Positions 1 to 10,797 of a stretch of 64,000 nucleotides of DNA are shown one piece after another. The DNA lies in contig JAAHII010000001.1 in assembly GCA_010671905.1 (NCBI GenBank), forward strand, positions 3,224,001-3,288,000. Direction: 5' to 3'. Both the position numbers and the translations under genes were made by a program. The number at the start of each line of letters is the position of its first letter. The first letter of the stretch is position 1. Origin of the DNA: Leptolyngbya sp. SIOISBB (GTDB lineage Bacteria; Cyanobacteriota; Cyanobacteriia; Phormidesmidales; Phormidesmidaceae). The notes under the pieces were generated by a model, which did not search any database, was not told the origin of the DNA, and worked only from the letters and a program-made list of their open reading frames with translations.

Positions 1-62
1 CAGGGCTCATTCAACTAAGAACTCAGAGCTGAGGAGTCAAAGCCTTTACGACATCACTTTGA

Positions 63-1739
<1,677 letters not shown>

Positions 1740-1786
1740 GCCAAAACAAAAACCGAGTGCCCCAAGCGGACACTCAACAACTCAAC

Positions 1787-1822
1787 AACGCTGTTTCTCT
1801 ATATCGGGGAGCAGCGTTTTTT
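1787..1822 (+). terminator. Rho-independent terminator of groEL
   Basis: Arms AACGCTG (1787-1793) and CAGCGTT (1812-1818) are perfectly complementary and run into a T tract to 1822. It lies 48 bases after the groEL stop. Confidence 0.8.
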
Positions 1823-1861
1823 GTGGCTAGACTGGTACATCAAACATCACTCATCCACTCG

Positions 1862-1969
1862 GCAGCAGCTTGCATCGCAGATATACTACTCACCATTAAA
1901 TACATTGTGGTCGACAAGGCTGAACCCAAAGAAGACGCTGGTTCTGACATGGGCGGCGATTTCGGTTAC
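1862..1969 (+). pseudogene. Remnant of a second groEL 3' end
   Basis: Read in frame from 1862, the stretch gives ACIADILLTIKYIVVDKAEP and then KEDAGSDMGGDFGY. This aligns with the last ~36 residues of the intact GroEL next door ([21 protein letters not shown], then a tail ending MGGDFDY). The DNA shares exact blocks such as GTGGTCGACAAG. The rest of the gene is missing, the tail's last aspartate and stop are lost, and the frame runs on. A hairpin resembling the groEL terminator follows at 2069-2103. This fits a tandem duplication followed by loss of most of one copy. It is unlikely to be expressed as a functional chaperonin part. Confidence 0.85.
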
Positions 1970-2068
1970 TACGCCATATCCTCGTCCCTGCTTAGGGCAT
2001 AGGCTTTCCAGGTAGGATGAGTGATCCGGCTTCTCAGAGACTTGAAGCTAGCTTACAAAATACTGCCT

Positions 2069-2103
2069 TTCTTCATCGAGAAGCAGCGTTTCTTGATGAA
2101 GAA
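2069..2103 (+). repeat. Hairpin, decayed copy of the groEL terminator
   Basis: Arms TTCTTCATC (2069-2077) and GATGAAGAA (2095-2103) are perfect complements, with an inner AGAA/TTCT pairing. The loop sequence GCAGCGTTTCTTG matches GCAGCGTTTTTTG of the intact groEL terminator. The T tract is interrupted, so termination is doubtful. Nothing else is supported between 1970 and 2458; the short open frames there have no coding character. Confidence 0.6.
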
Positions 2104-2458
2104 GATTCACTGCCGAAAAGGACGTCTCCGAACTACGTGCTTCACGGTAACTTTAATCACTTATCAAAAACCATGCAACTCGTATGAATCGTATGTATTT
2201 TTGGTGAACTGTCCTTATCCACGGTTCCTAACCTCAGTGTTCTCCAGTATAAAAAACATGTAATCAATGCATGTGAGGCCGTATTGACTCACTAAATAAG
2301 CAGGGTTTCTACTGACAATCCTTTTCAATTTACGTATATTCACTGGATTTAGCTGAGAAATATTTTTCGGCTGAGGTGTTGATGCGTGATTTTTCCAAGG
2401 GGGATACCTGTCATCAGTGTTTTCTCGGAGAATTTGTAAGTTTTAAGGAACAAGATAC

Positions 2459-3205
2459 ATGAAGAACATGATGTTTAAGGCCGCGATCGCCGCAGGCTTA
2501 ACTGCAGCGAGTTTTGGCTTGGCAGGAACTGCTAACGCCGGAACACTTTCCAAAACCATTAGCTTCGAAGATGCTTTTACTGACTTTACGAATATCGACC
2601 TTGGTGATGGACTATTTTTAGATATTGAGGCACTTATCCACAACGGCGGAAGCGCTGGCAATGCTCCTTTTACTGTAGTTGGCACAGGCACACCTACTTT
2701 CGGTAGCAGTGACGTCCCTGGCCTTGGCATTGCAAGCAGCAGACGTGATGATCCTGAATTGGATGCAAGCGGCCCTGACGAATTCCTCCGATTTACTTTC
2801 AACAAAAATGTAACGTTAAAGAGCGTCATTTTTGAGGCATTTGATAGGGGCGGAGATGACGATGAATTCGACTTAGGGGTCGATAATGTTGACTTGGAAA
2901 TTAACGATACTTTCGGTAGCGACCGAATCGCTACTGTCGGTGATCCTGCAGGTTTTCCAGGGAATACAGATTACATTGTTGATTTCAGTGGTGGTGCTGA
3001 CTTTGCCGGTGATGGGACTAACGCCCTGTTTCCTGTGCTAGGTAAGCAGTTTGACTTCTACACCACTGATAGAAACGACAACTATCGTATTCGCCAGTTG
3101 AAAGTACATGTGGATGTGCCTGAACCTGCCACTATGCTGGGGCTAGGTGCCGTTGCCGCTGCGGGTCTACTGGCACAAAAGCGATCGCGCAAAGAGACCG
3201 CATAA
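2459..3205 (+). CDS. PEP-CTERM sorting-domain exported protein
   Basis: A 248-residue secreted protein. Residues 1-27 form a signal peptide ending TANA, with probable cleavage before GTLSK. The C-terminus carries a textbook PEP-CTERM signal: VPEPAT near residue 220, a hydrophobic helix GLGAVAAAGLLA, then basic QKRSRK. Such signals are recognised by exosortase, which cuts the tail and usually directs the protein to the cell surface or exopolysaccharide. The mature part is rich in Asp, Gly and Phe and matches no enzyme I recognise. An AAGGAA site precedes the ATG and a strong terminator follows at 3249. No exosortase or polysaccharide gene lies nearby, so processing must come from elsewhere in the genome. 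Confidence 0.9.
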   Translation: MKNMMFKAAIAAGLTAASFGLAGTANAGTLSKTISFEDAFTDFTNIDLGDGLFLDIEALIHNGGSAGNAPFTVVGTGTPTFGSSDVPGLGIASSRRDDPELDASGPDEFLRFTFNKNVTLKSVIFEAFDRGGDDDEFDLGVDNVDLEINDTFGSDRIATVGDPAGFPGNTDYIVDFSGGADFAGDGTNALFPVLGKQFDFYTTDRNDNYRIRQLKVHVDVPEPATMLGLGAVAAAGLLAQKRSRKETA

Positions 3206-3248
3206 GCCTTATCCCTGTTGGCATTCTCATCAGAGAGTTGAAAGGTTG

Positions 3249-3280
3249 CAGGAGCAGTTGCACAACTGCTCCTGTTTTTT
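3249..3280 (+). terminator. Rho-independent terminator after the PEP-CTERM gene
   Basis: Arms CAGGAGCAGTT (3249-3259) and AACTGCTCCTG (3264-3274) are perfect 11-bp complements with a 4-base loop, followed by six T. From here to 3521 I see no gene. Confidence 0.9.
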
Positions 3281-3521
3281 AATGGGTCTCCAACTTGAGC
3301 GCATCTTGTCACCACCAAATTGCAATGATCTTGATGAGACCAAACAAGTTGTCGTGCGCACATTCGTCCTGTATGTGAGTAAGGAGACGGCAACAAGCGC
3401 TGCTGGCCTCTGAATTCGGAAAAAATGAGGAAATCCCGATGTCTGTCAGGCATATGGGGTCATTATTGCTTACAGATTTTGTTGTTATGAGCAGGTTTTC
3501 CTCATCAAAGGTAGGTTTTAC

Positions 3522-4334
3522 GTGAATTTAGAAGCATTTTGGACCAATATTTCTAGTGACTTAGTCGGGGTTGGTTTAAAGATCATCGGCGCGATCGCAT
3601 TGTGGATCATCGGTCGTTGGCTAATTCGGTTTGCCATCAAGCTGATGAATCGCTGGTTTAAGAAAACCGCGATCGAGCCGACTTTGTTTGTTTACGCCAG
3701 AGGGGTGTTGGGAGCACTGCTCAACATCATCCTCGTCGTAGCAATTTTTGGCTTCCTCGGCGTTGAAACGACATCTTTTGCCGCCCTGTTGGCCGGTGTT
3801 GGCTTAGCAATTGGTACCGCTTGGGGTGGTCAACTTACCCACTTTGCGGCTGGATTCTTTATCGTTGTGTTGCAACCGTTTCAGGTTGGGCAGTTCATCT
3901 CAGCAGGTGACATTACAGGCACCGTCGAAGAAATCGGCCTATTTACAACAACCATTACCCGTCCTGACAATGTCAAAACCATTGTCAGCAACAATACGTT
4001 CTTTGAAAATCCCATCGAAAACTTTTCCGCAAATCCGTATCGCCGGGTAGAGTTAGTGGCTCAGTTGGATAGTTCAGTCGATTACAAAGTCGCAATCGAC
4101 CGGTTAAAAGCGAAACTTGGCCAAATTGAAAACATTACTACTGAGCCCGCTCCGGATGTCGAAGTTTTAGAGTTGAACCCGATGGGGCCGGTCTTAGCAG
4201 TGCGTCCTTACTGCGCCCAAGATGATTACTGGCAAGTTTATTTTGATACGAATCAGGCCATTTTAGACGTCTGTGGCAGTGAAGGATATCCGTCTCCCAA
4301 GCAGCACTACACCATTCACCAACAGGCTGCATAA
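3522..4334 (+). CDS. Small-conductance mechanosensitive channel (MscS family)
   Basis: Inner-membrane channel that opens under membrane tension to release solutes after osmotic downshock. The 270-residue product matches the core MscS length. Three membrane segments lie in residues ~15-35, 60-80 and 85-125. The third is the glycine/alanine-rich pore helix (LLAGVGLAIGTAWGGQL), followed by the family pattern QPFQVGQFISAGDITGTVEEIGLFTT and TIVSNNTFFENPIENFS. Translation starts at a GTG at 3522; no better ATG lies in frame near the first membrane helix. It is a single gene between two terminators. The convergent neighbour is an aquaporin, so two osmotic-response membrane genes sit together; whether they are co-regulated is not shown. 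Confidence 0.93.
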   Translation: MNLEAFWTNISSDLVGVGLKIIGAIALWIIGRWLIRFAIKLMNRWFKKTAIEPTLFVYARGVLGALLNIILVVAIFGFLGVETTSFAALLAGVGLAIGTAWGGQLTHFAAGFFIVVLQPFQVGQFISAGDITGTVEEIGLFTTTITRPDNVKTIVSNNTFFENPIENFSANPYRRVELVAQLDSSVDYKVAIDRLKAKLGQIENITTEPAPDVEVLELNPMGPVLAVRPYCAQDDYWQVYFDTNQAILDVCGSEGYPSPKQHYTIHQQAA

Positions 4335-4376
4335 CCCAATAGTTAATTAACTTCAGAAGGTTCTTTTAGAGCATTC

Positions 4377-4405
4377 AAAAAGCGTAGAGGGCTCTACGCT
4401 TTTTT
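4377..4405. terminator. Bidirectional terminator between mscS and aqpZ
   Basis: AGCGTAGAG (4381-4389) pairs with CTCTACGCT (4392-4400). An A tract precedes and a T tract follows, so the hairpin can end transcription from the channel gene on + and the aquaporin on -. Confidence 0.85.
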
Positions 4406-4437
4406 AGGACTCTGCACTTTTTGCGGGGATCAGACCA

Positions 4438-5182
4438 TTATTCGGGTTGAGTACTTGTGACTGGCGGCTCATCTAGCAGGTTGGCATAGACAAAACCGGC
4501 TAAAACAGCACCCACAATGGGCGCGACCCAAAAGAGCCAAACTTGACTCAATAAAGCGCCGCCAGCAAAGAGGGCGGGTCCTAAGCTCCGCGCCGGATTC
4601 ACCGAGGTGTTGGTAATCGGAATGCTGATGAGGTGAATGAGCGTCAGCGCCATCCCGATCGCGATCGGTCCAAAGCCCGCCGGAGCACGGCGATCGGTCG
4701 CTCCCAAAATCACAAACAAGAAGATAAAGGTCAGCAGTACTTCGGCCAGCAGACAAGACAATAAGTTATAGCCACCGGGGGAATGTGCCCCATAGCCATT
4801 GGTGGCTAATGGATTGCTGCCAGTCAGTTCGAACCCAGGCTGGCCACTGGCGATCAGGAATAGCAAACCGGCTGCCGCGATCGCCCCTACCACTTGAGCC
4901 AGGATATAAGGTAACAAATCACCACTCGGGAACCGACCACCCGCCCAGAGCCCAAAGGAAACCGCAGGGTTAAAATGACCACCAGAAATGTGACCCACCG
5001 CATAGGCCATGGTCAGAACGGTCAAACCAAACGCGAGGGCAACGCCCAAAAAATCCGATACCAAAGGGGAAGGTGTTATCACCCGATAAAAAACCCGCTG
5101 CAAAGACTGCACTGCCACAGCCACCAAATACCAACCAAAACGTACCAATAAATTCGGCTATTAGCTTTCTACTCAATGGCAT
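4438..5182 (-). pseudogene. aqpZ: Aquaporin Z-type water channel, frameshifted
   Basis: Water channel of the MIP family. The natural start is the ATG at 5182 ([20 protein letters not shown]), preceded by an excellent AAGGAGG site at 5191-5198. The frame runs through [12 protein letters not shown] and then breaks at a run of six A on + (5048-5053). The rest continues in another frame from [13 protein letters not shown] through both NPA motifs (HFNPAVS and SVNPARS) to the C-terminus. Removing one base of the run restores a normal 247-residue aquaporin with six membrane helices. Apart from that base the gene looks intact, so it is either a recent null or slippery allele or a homopolymer sequencing error. 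The downstream frame alone would lack helix 1. Confidence 0.9.
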
Positions 5183-5518
5183 GGCTTTTCGCCTCCTTAA
5201 AACTGCTGAATTGTAGCAAGGCTTATAGGGCAAATGAAGAGTCACTGGAGTTTTGTAATACTCTCAGTCTGTAGAAAACCACTGTTTAGAATTGTTGATA
5301 GTTGCATGAGTCGTCTGATCAAATCAAGTGTTTTCAATAGGGTTTTGTGCGGAAACCAGGCTCTTGAGCCCCAGTGAACTACTCATATTGATTTTGCGTA
5401 CTGTATCGATAAGCCATAATTTTGCTCAGTAGATTGCCGCTGAAAAGTTAATATAAGGCTCCAGAGCGCCACTTCTCAGATTGTGTGAGATAGATGATCT
5501 TGCAACCGTATAAAGGTA

Positions 5519-5555
5519 TAAAAAAAGCGCCTTCACATGTCAGTAAAGGCGCTTT
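5519..5555 (-). terminator. Rho-independent terminator of typA
   Basis: On the minus strand, AAAGCGCCTT (5555-5546) pairs with AAGGCGCTTT (5533-5524) and a long T tract follows. It lies 24 bases beyond the typA stop. The rest of 5183-5518 holds no recognisable gene; it contains the aquaporin promoter region. Confidence 0.9.
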
Positions 5556-5578
5556 GAAGAAACTATCGGATCAGTGAT

Positions 5579-7369
5579 TTAACGTCTTGCTAGTTTTTTA
5601 GACATCTTCCGCAGGCGAATGGACTCGGGAGTCACTTCCACCATTTCATCATCACTGATGTATTCCAAGGCTCGCTCTAGGCTCATTTCAACGGGTGTTT
5701 GCAGTTGCACGAGTTCATCACCAGAAGCTGCTCGGTGGTTGGTGAGCTGCTTGGTTTTACACACATTGAGTTCTAGATCTTGGGTGCGATTGTTTTCGCC
5801 AATCACCATGCCTTTGTAGACCTTAGTGCCTGGCGTAATGAAAAAGACGCCGCGATCTTCTGCATTTTTCAGGGCGTAGAACGTAGCCGTACCTTCCTCA
5901 AAGGAGATCAGCACGCCATTGCGGCGGGTGTCGACGTCACCACTCATCGGCCGATATTCCAAGAAACTGTGGTTCATCAAACCTTCGCCGCGAGAGAGGC
6001 GCATAAAGTCGCCGCGAAAGCCAATGAGGCCTCTAGCAGGTACGACAAATTCCAAGGTAGACCGTCCCGTACCCGTGACGCGCATGTCCTGCATTTCGCC
6101 ACGGCGCTGGCCGAGTCGCTCCATACAACCACCGACCGCGTCTTCGGGCACATCCAGGACGACCAGCTCATAGGGTTCGCAGGGGCGACCATTGATTTCT
6201 CGATAGATGACCTGAGGCTGAGAGACTTGGAACTCATAGCCTTCGCGGCGCATATTTTCGATCAAAATGCCTAGGTGCAGTTCGCCGCGTCCCGAGACCG
6301 AAAAGCGATCAGGAGAATCGGTTTCTTCCACTCGGAGAGCAACGTTGGTTTCTAGTTCGCGGATCAAGCGATCGCGCAGTTGCCGCGACGTGACGAACTT
6401 GCCTTCTTTACCGGCAAAGGGGGAATCGTTAACCGCAAAAGTCATCCCCAACGTCGGCTCATCCACGCTGATCAGCGGCAACGCTTCCGGAATATCAGGA
6501 CAGGCAATGGTTTCCCCAATGTTGGCATCCGCAAAGCCAGCGACCGCCACAATCTGTCCAGCACTGGCCTGATCAATCTCAATGCGTTTTAAGCCTTCAA
6601 AGCCTAGAAGCTTAGAGATTTTAGCCTTAACATGCTTGCCCTCACGGTTGATCAGCACCGCCTGCTGACCGACATTAATCGTGCCATTATGAATTTTGCC
6701 AATGACGATCCGACCTAGATATTCGGAATAATCCAGCGTCGTCACCTGCAATTGGAAGGGCTTTTCGGGATCGCCTACTGGTGGTGGCACATGGTCTAAA
6801 ATCGCCTCAAAGAGCGGCTGCATGTCTTTGTTTTCGTCATCGAGTTCTTTTTTCGCAAACTCGCTTAGACCAGAGGCATACAGGTAAGGAAACTCGCACT
6901 GATCATCATCAGCGCCCAATTCAATAAAGAGATCCAGCACTTTGTTCGTCGCGTTGTGCGGATCAGCCTGGGGTCGGTCAATCTTGTTGAGCACCACAAT
7001 GGGGCGGAGGCCCTTTTCCAAAGCCTTTTTCAACACAAAGCGCGTTTGCGGCATGGGGCCTTCGTTGGCATCCACAATGAGGATGCAGCCATCGACCATC
7101 CCCAGCACCCGCTCCACTTCGCCACCGAAGTCAGCGTGGCCAGGGGTATCCACAATATTAATCAGCGTGTCTTTGTAGTGAACCGCTGTGTTCTTAGACA
7201 GGATAGTGATGCCCCGTTCCCGCTCTAGATCATTGGAATCCATCACGCAGTCAGGAATCTCTTCTCCCTCACGGAAAATGCCGGACTGTTTGAGTAGCGC
7301 GTCTACGAGCGTGGTTTTGCCGTGGTCAACGTGGGCAATGATAGCAACGTTGCGAATGGGAAGAGTCAT
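5579..7369 (-). CDS. typA: Ribosome-associated GTPase TypA/BipA
   Basis: Translational GTPase of the EF-G class that binds the ribosome and supports large-subunit assembly and growth under stress, especially cold. The 596-residue product begins [20 protein letters not shown], with the G1 P-loop at residues 12-20. It continues with ERERGITI (switch I), [12 protein letters not shown] (G3) and NKIDRP (G4), then the EF-G-like domains and the TypA C-terminal domain ([10 protein letters not shown]). An upstream extension to 7936 in the same frame has no homology and overlaps the divergent rimB gene, so the ATG at 7369 is the start. It is transcribed alone and ends in a strong hairpin. Identification is certain. 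Confidence 0.97.
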   Translation of the reverse strand: MTLPIRNVAIIAHVDHGKTTLVDALLKQSGIFREGEEIPDCVMDSNDLERERGITILSKNTAVHYKDTLINIVDTPGHADFGGEVERVLGMVDGCILIVDANEGPMPQTRFVLKKALEKGLRPIVVLNKIDRPQADPHNATNKVLDLFIELGADDDQCEFPYLYASGLSEFAKKELDDENKDMQPLFEAILDHVPPPVGDPEKPFQLQVTTLDYSEYLGRIVIGKIHNGTINVGQQAVLINREGKHVKAKISKLLGFEGLKRIEIDQASAGQIVAVAGFADANIGETIACPDIPEALPLISVDEPTLGMTFAVNDSPFAGKEGKFVTSRQLRDRLIRELETNVALRVEETDSPDRFSVSGRGELHLGILIENMRREGYEFQVSQPQVIYREINGRPCEPYELVVLDVPEDAVGGCMERLGQRRGEMQDMRVTGTGRSTLEFVVPARGLIGFRGDFMRLSRGEGLMNHSFLEYRPMSGDVDTRRNGVLISFEEGTATFYALKNAEDRGVFFITPGTKVYKGMVIGENNRTQDLELNVCKTKQLTNHRAASGDELVQLQTPVEMSLERALEYISDDEMVEVTPESIRLRKMSKKLARR

Positions 7370-7631
7370 GATTTCTGAGAAATCCTGTGATGTGTAGAAA
7401 AGTGCGATCGCGTAACGAAATGTCCTTTGACAAAGGTCAATCTTAACAATTGTAACGTACGCTTCAACGCCTGAGTAGACGGATGTTTTGTGGTTGCGAG
7501 AGAAAAACTCCGATCGCCTGCTATCGGGCTTTCCAGAAGGCCATCTGCTGCATTTTTCATCAATTTTTAGACAGGGCCATAGAGCGCCCTCGATCCATGA
7601 GTAGGATGAGGAAGCTGCAAGCGAGTGGACA

Positions 7632-8135
7632 ATGAGCGTGGTTAACCCCTCGGGAGCATCCAGTCTCCCCTTAGAAACCATTGGTTGGCGCGAATGGGCG
7701 ACATTACCACAGCTGGGAATCAACCGTATCAAAGCCAAAGTCGATACAGGAGCACGGACGTCAGCATTACATGCATTTGACTTGGAATATTTTGAAGATT
7801 TAGCAGGATTAATGGTGAGCTTTAAGGCGCATCCGCTACAACGCGATACCAGTCTTAAGATTGAGGCGATCGCACCAGTCTTAGAAAAGCGGCAAATCCG
7901 CAATTCGGGCGGGCAGACACAGGAGCGACCCGTCATTGTGACCCCGATTTCTTTCGGTCAGCAAGCTTGGGAGATCGAACTCACCCTGACTAACCGAGAC
8001 GTGATGGGGTTTCGCCTGCTGTTAGGACGGGAAGCGGTGCGCCAACGATTTTTAGTCGATCCAGGTGGCTCTTATTTAATGAGCGAGTTTAGGCGCAACC
8101 CTGTCGATGAAGTCGATGAGCCCGATTTGCCATGA
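7632..8135 (+). CDS. rimB: RimB/RimK-associated retropepsin-like protease
   Basis: Member of the ATP-independent aspartic-protease-like family linked to RimK (once called a putative zinc protease). In characterised bacteria RimB trims or balances poly-glutamate tails added by RimK. The 167-residue product carries the active-site motif [13 protein letters not shown] with the catalytic aspartate at residue 38, then [13 protein letters not shown] near residue 137, typical of the fold. Its stop codon overlaps the start of rimK (ATGA, 8132-8135), so the two are translationally coupled. Function is assigned by family and neighbour. Confidence 0.88.
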   Translation: MSVVNPSGASSLPLETIGWREWATLPQLGINRIKAKVDTGARTSALHAFDLEYFEDLAGLMVSFKAHPLQRDTSLKIEAIAPVLEKRQIRNSGGQTQERPVIVTPISFGQQAWEIELTLTNRDVMGFRLLLGREAVRQRFLVDPGGSYLMSEFRRNPVDEVDEPDLP

Positions 8136-9031
8136 GGATGATTATTCTGTCTCGTGATAGCAACTTATATTCCACGCGGCGGCTGAAAGAAGCCGGGGAA
8201 GCCCAGGGGCATGAAGTGCGCGTCATTGACCCGATGCGCTGCTATATGGACATCACTTCCCACAATCCGAAGGTGCTTTATCAGGGCATCCCCATCGTTG
8301 ATGCCGATGCCATCATTCCGCGGATCGGGGCCGCCAATACGTTCTACGGCACAGCGGTCGTGCGACAGTTTGAAATTATGGGCGTGTTTACGCCCAATTC
8401 ATCGCAAGCTATTACGCGATCGCGAGACAAACTGAGCAGTCTGCAACTGCTGGCCCGACGTGGCATTGGTCTACCCGTCACCGGCTTTGCCCACGCCACG
8501 CAAGACATTGATGGCTTAATTGAACTAGTCGGTGGCGCTCCCCTCGTGATCAAACTGCTGGAAGGCACTCAGGGCATTGGGGTGGTGTTGGCAGAAACCT
8601 ATCAGGCCGCGAAATCAGTGATCGAAGCGTTTCGGGGACTCGATGCCAACATTTTGGTGCAGGAATATATCAAAGAGGCCAAAGGGTCTGACATTCGCTG
8701 CTTTGTGGTGGGCGATAAGGTCATTGCCTCCATGAAACGGCAAGGGGCGGATGGAGAATTTCGCTCTAATTTGCATCGTGGCGGTTCGGCAACCAAAGCG
8801 AAACTCACCCCTGAGGAGCGTAGTACGGCGGTGCGGGCGGCTAAAGCGATGGGTTTGAGAGTGGCAGGGGTCGATTTACTGCGATCGCATCACGGCCCCG
8901 TAGTGATGGAGGTGAACTCTTCCCCCGGATTAGAAGGCATCGAAAAATATACCGATACTGATGTCGCCACCAAAATCATTACCTACATCGAGAGAAGCCT
9001 GACTGGTCGCGAGTCATCAGCCGATCACTGA
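8132..9031 (+). CDS. rimK: RimK-type ATP-grasp glutamate ligase
   Basis: ATP-grasp ligase that adds glutamate residues to a protein C-terminus; in E. coli the target is ribosomal protein S6. The 299-residue product starts [18 protein letters not shown] and contains [19 protein letters not shown]. The ATP-grasp core includes [18 protein letters not shown] (residues ~135-152), [18 protein letters not shown] and the metal-binding [13 protein letters not shown] near the end. The length is standard. It overlaps rimB by four bases. The target in this organism is not shown by the sequence. Confidence 0.94.
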   Translation: MRMIILSRDSNLYSTRRLKEAGEAQGHEVRVIDPMRCYMDITSHNPKVLYQGIPIVDADAIIPRIGAANTFYGTAVVRQFEIMGVFTPNSSQAITRSRDKLSSLQLLARRGIGLPVTGFAHATQDIDGLIELVGGAPLVIKLLEGTQGIGVVLAETYQAAKSVIEAFRGLDANILVQEYIKEAKGSDIRCFVVGDKVIASMKRQGADGEFRSNLHRGGSATKAKLTPEERSTAVRAAKAMGLRVAGVDLLRSHHGPVVMEVNSSPGLEGIEKYTDTDVATKIITYIERSLTGRESSADH

Positions 9032-9080
9032 TTTCGTTCTCTGATCAACCGCTATGGCTGCCTAAATACCACCTGTGCAG

Positions 9081-9512
9081 TCAATTCCAGTCTCGTTGAC
9101 AGATGTACCAATGAGGTTCGAGTTGCTTGACCATGCGGCCCCCATGAGTACAAGTATCATGAACGTCTTGCGGATCATCCGTAGAAACGTAGACGAGGGG
9201 CAGATAAAAGTCCTCAATCACAACATCCACGTGGATCGCGCCGCTCTCCAAAGCCTCACTGACCCACGCAGAGTCATAAAAGGAGCGATCCGGCAGTCTC
9301 ATAGAACGTTCGTTTGACTGCTCAAGCTCATCCATGGCCGTCATGGCGAGCCGTCTTAATTCACGGCGATGAGTAGCAAACGTGTCTTCCACTTGTTGCA
9401 CGGCTTCTGGGGTGGCAATGGGGTGCCAACATCCAGCAAGTGCGATCGCCAGTCCCACCCCGTACGGAAGTAAGTGTTGCTGATTTGAATGTCGAAGACA
9501 ATGACTAGCCAT
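9081..9512 (-). CDS. Predicted small lipoprotein
   Basis: A 143-residue product with an N-terminal hydrophobic stretch (YGVGLAIALAGC) ending in an LAGC lipobox with Cys at residue 28. It should be lipidated and membrane-anchored. The rest is soluble and mixed in character (TFATHRRELRRLAMTAMDE and later DFYLPLVYVSTDDPQDV). I do not recognise the family. No strong ribosome site is obvious. An insertion sequence lies 61 bases upstream of the start and has probably separated the gene from its original upstream control region. It could be an orphan or weakly expressed gene. Confidence 0.6.
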   Translation of the reverse strand: MASHCLRHSNQQHLLPYGVGLAIALAGCWHPIATPEAVQQVEDTFATHRRELRRLAMTAMDELEQSNERSMRLPDRSFYDSAWVSEALESGAIHVDVVIEDFYLPLVYVSTDDPQDVHDTCTHGGRMVKQLEPHWYICQRDWN

Positions 9513-9563
9513 AGCGACTGCTGTTGCTTAATACCGACTGGCCTGTGTTACGCCCGATCACAA

Positions 9564-9573
9564 GCAATCAGGG
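9564..9573. repeat. Target-site duplication, left copy
   Basis: GCAATCAGGG immediately abuts the left end of the insertion sequence and is repeated exactly at 10788-10797 on the other side. Ten bases fits the ISAs1 family, which usually duplicates 8-10 bp. Confidence 0.9.
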
Positions 9574-10787
9574 TAGGGCAAACGCATACTCCGAGAAGCC
9601 GGATACTGAATAGGTAATGCACTATCCGTCCTCGCTGATGAGTTCGATAAAACAGCCCTCTGGGTCACTCTTAACGCATTTTGCCTCCCTCGAAGACCCG
9701 CGCACCGCTTATTTAGTGGAGCATCCCCTGCTCGACATCGTAGCCCTGACGATTTGCGCCGTCATTTGTGGTGCAGAGACCTGGGAAGCGATCGAAGCCT
9801 ACGGTCAGAGCAAATCAGCCTGGCTCAAAACGTTTCTGGGCTTGCCCCATGGAATTCCTTCTCATGACACGATTGCCAGGGTGTTCGCGCTGCTAGAACC
9901 GACCCAGTTGCAGGACTGTTTTGTCAGTTGGGTGAAGAGCCTTGCCGAGCTGAGCTTGGGTGAGGTGGTCTCACTGGATGGGAAAAGCGCTCGCCACTCC
10001 TACGATCAGCACCGTGGCAAAGGTGCCATCCATATGGTGAGTGCTTGGGCGGGCGAGAATCAGCTGGTGCTCGGGCCGGTCAAAGTTGCCGACAAGTCTA
10101 ACGAGATTACCGCTATCCCCAAGCTGCTCAATCTCCTGGATGTCTCAGGCTGCATTGTCACGATTGATGCCATGGGGGCACAAAAGGCGATTGCCAAACA
10201 GATTATTGACCAAGGCGCTGACTACCTTCTGAGCCTCAAAGGCAATCAGGGCAACCTTCACGAAGATGTCGAGCAACTGTTCGACTGGGCGCGCCAGACC
10301 GACTTCAAAAATATTGAACACGAAGCTTATCAAACGATTGACAAGGGGCATGGTCGGCTGGAAATCAGGCGCTACTGGTTACTGGATCAGGTTGAGTATC
10401 TCGAAGATGCTCAGCTGTGGGAAGGACTCCAACGGGTGGGCATGATGGAAGCCGAACGTCGTCTCGAGGGTAAGCCGACAACGACAGAACGACGCTACTT
10501 TCTCACCAGTTTAGACGGCGGCGTCGAGCGTTTTGCCGATGCCAGTCGTGGCCACTGGGGAATCGAGAACAAGCTGCATTGGAGCCTCGATGTCGTTTTC
10601 CATGAAGATGACTCGCGCATCCGCAAAGGCCATGCCCCGGAGAACATGACCGTGATGAGAAAGATTGCTCTCAACTTGCTCGCTAAAGAATCTTCGAAAG
10701 GTTCGCAGAACACCAAACGGCTTAAAGCCGGATGGGACAACGACTTTCTCATTCAAGTCCTACTCGCATGAGTATGCGTTTGCCCTA
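9574..10787 (+). mobile_element. Complete ISAs1-family insertion sequence
   Basis: A 1,214-bp element bounded by perfect 18-bp inverted repeats, TAGGGCAAACGCATACTC at 9574-9591 and its complement at 10770-10787. The 10-bp duplication GCAATCAGGG flanks both ends. It carries a single intact transposase gene. Intact ends, an open transposase frame and an exact target duplication indicate a recent insertion that may still be able to move. Confidence 0.93.
9617..10771 (+). CDS. ISAs1-family DDE transposase
   Basis: Transposase of the ISAs1 group. The 384-residue product has the family start (LLTHFASLEDPRTAYLVEH), then HPLLDIVALTICAVICGAE and GIPSHDTIARVF. The catalytic core begins at VSLDGKSARHS (first Asp ~residue 121), continues through VTIDAMGAQKAIAKQI (second Asp) and YLLSLKGNQ, and ends with HWGIENKLHWSLDVVFHEDDSR carrying the final Glu. 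The frame is intact. An internal ATG at 9638 is an alternative start. The TGA stop at 10769-10771 begins one base before the right inverted repeat and overlaps its first two bases. Confidence 0.94.
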   Translation: MHYPSSLMSSIKQPSGSLLTHFASLEDPRTAYLVEHPLLDIVALTICAVICGAETWEAIEAYGQSKSAWLKTFLGLPHGIPSHDTIARVFALLEPTQLQDCFVSWVKSLAELSLGEVVSLDGKSARHSYDQHRGKGAIHMVSAWAGENQLVLGPVKVADKSNEITAIPKLLNLLDVSGCIVTIDAMGAQKAIAKQIIDQGADYLLSLKGNQGNLHEDVEQLFDWARQTDFKNIEHEAYQTIDKGHGRLEIRRYWLLDQVEYLEDAQLWEGLQRVGMMEAERRLEGKPTTTERRYFLTSLDGGVERFADASRGHWGIENKLHWSLDVVFHEDDSRIRKGHAPENMTVMRKIALNLLAKESSKGSQNTKRLKAGWDNDFLIQVLLA

Positions 10788-10797
10788 GCAATCAGGG
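10788..10797. repeat. Target-site duplication, right copy
   Basis: Exact second copy of GCAATCAGGG, adjacent to the right end of the insertion sequence. Confidence 0.9.

Noticed and set aside
2443-2829. Minus-strand frame over the PEP-CTERM gene
   Set aside because: It is a shadow of a gene with clear signal peptide and sorting domain; no ribosome site.
7370-7936. N-terminal extension of TypA
   Set aside because: The frame is open upstream of the ATG at 7369 but the sequence has no homology to TypA, overlaps the divergent rimB gene, and the family start [20 protein letters not shown] is at 7369.
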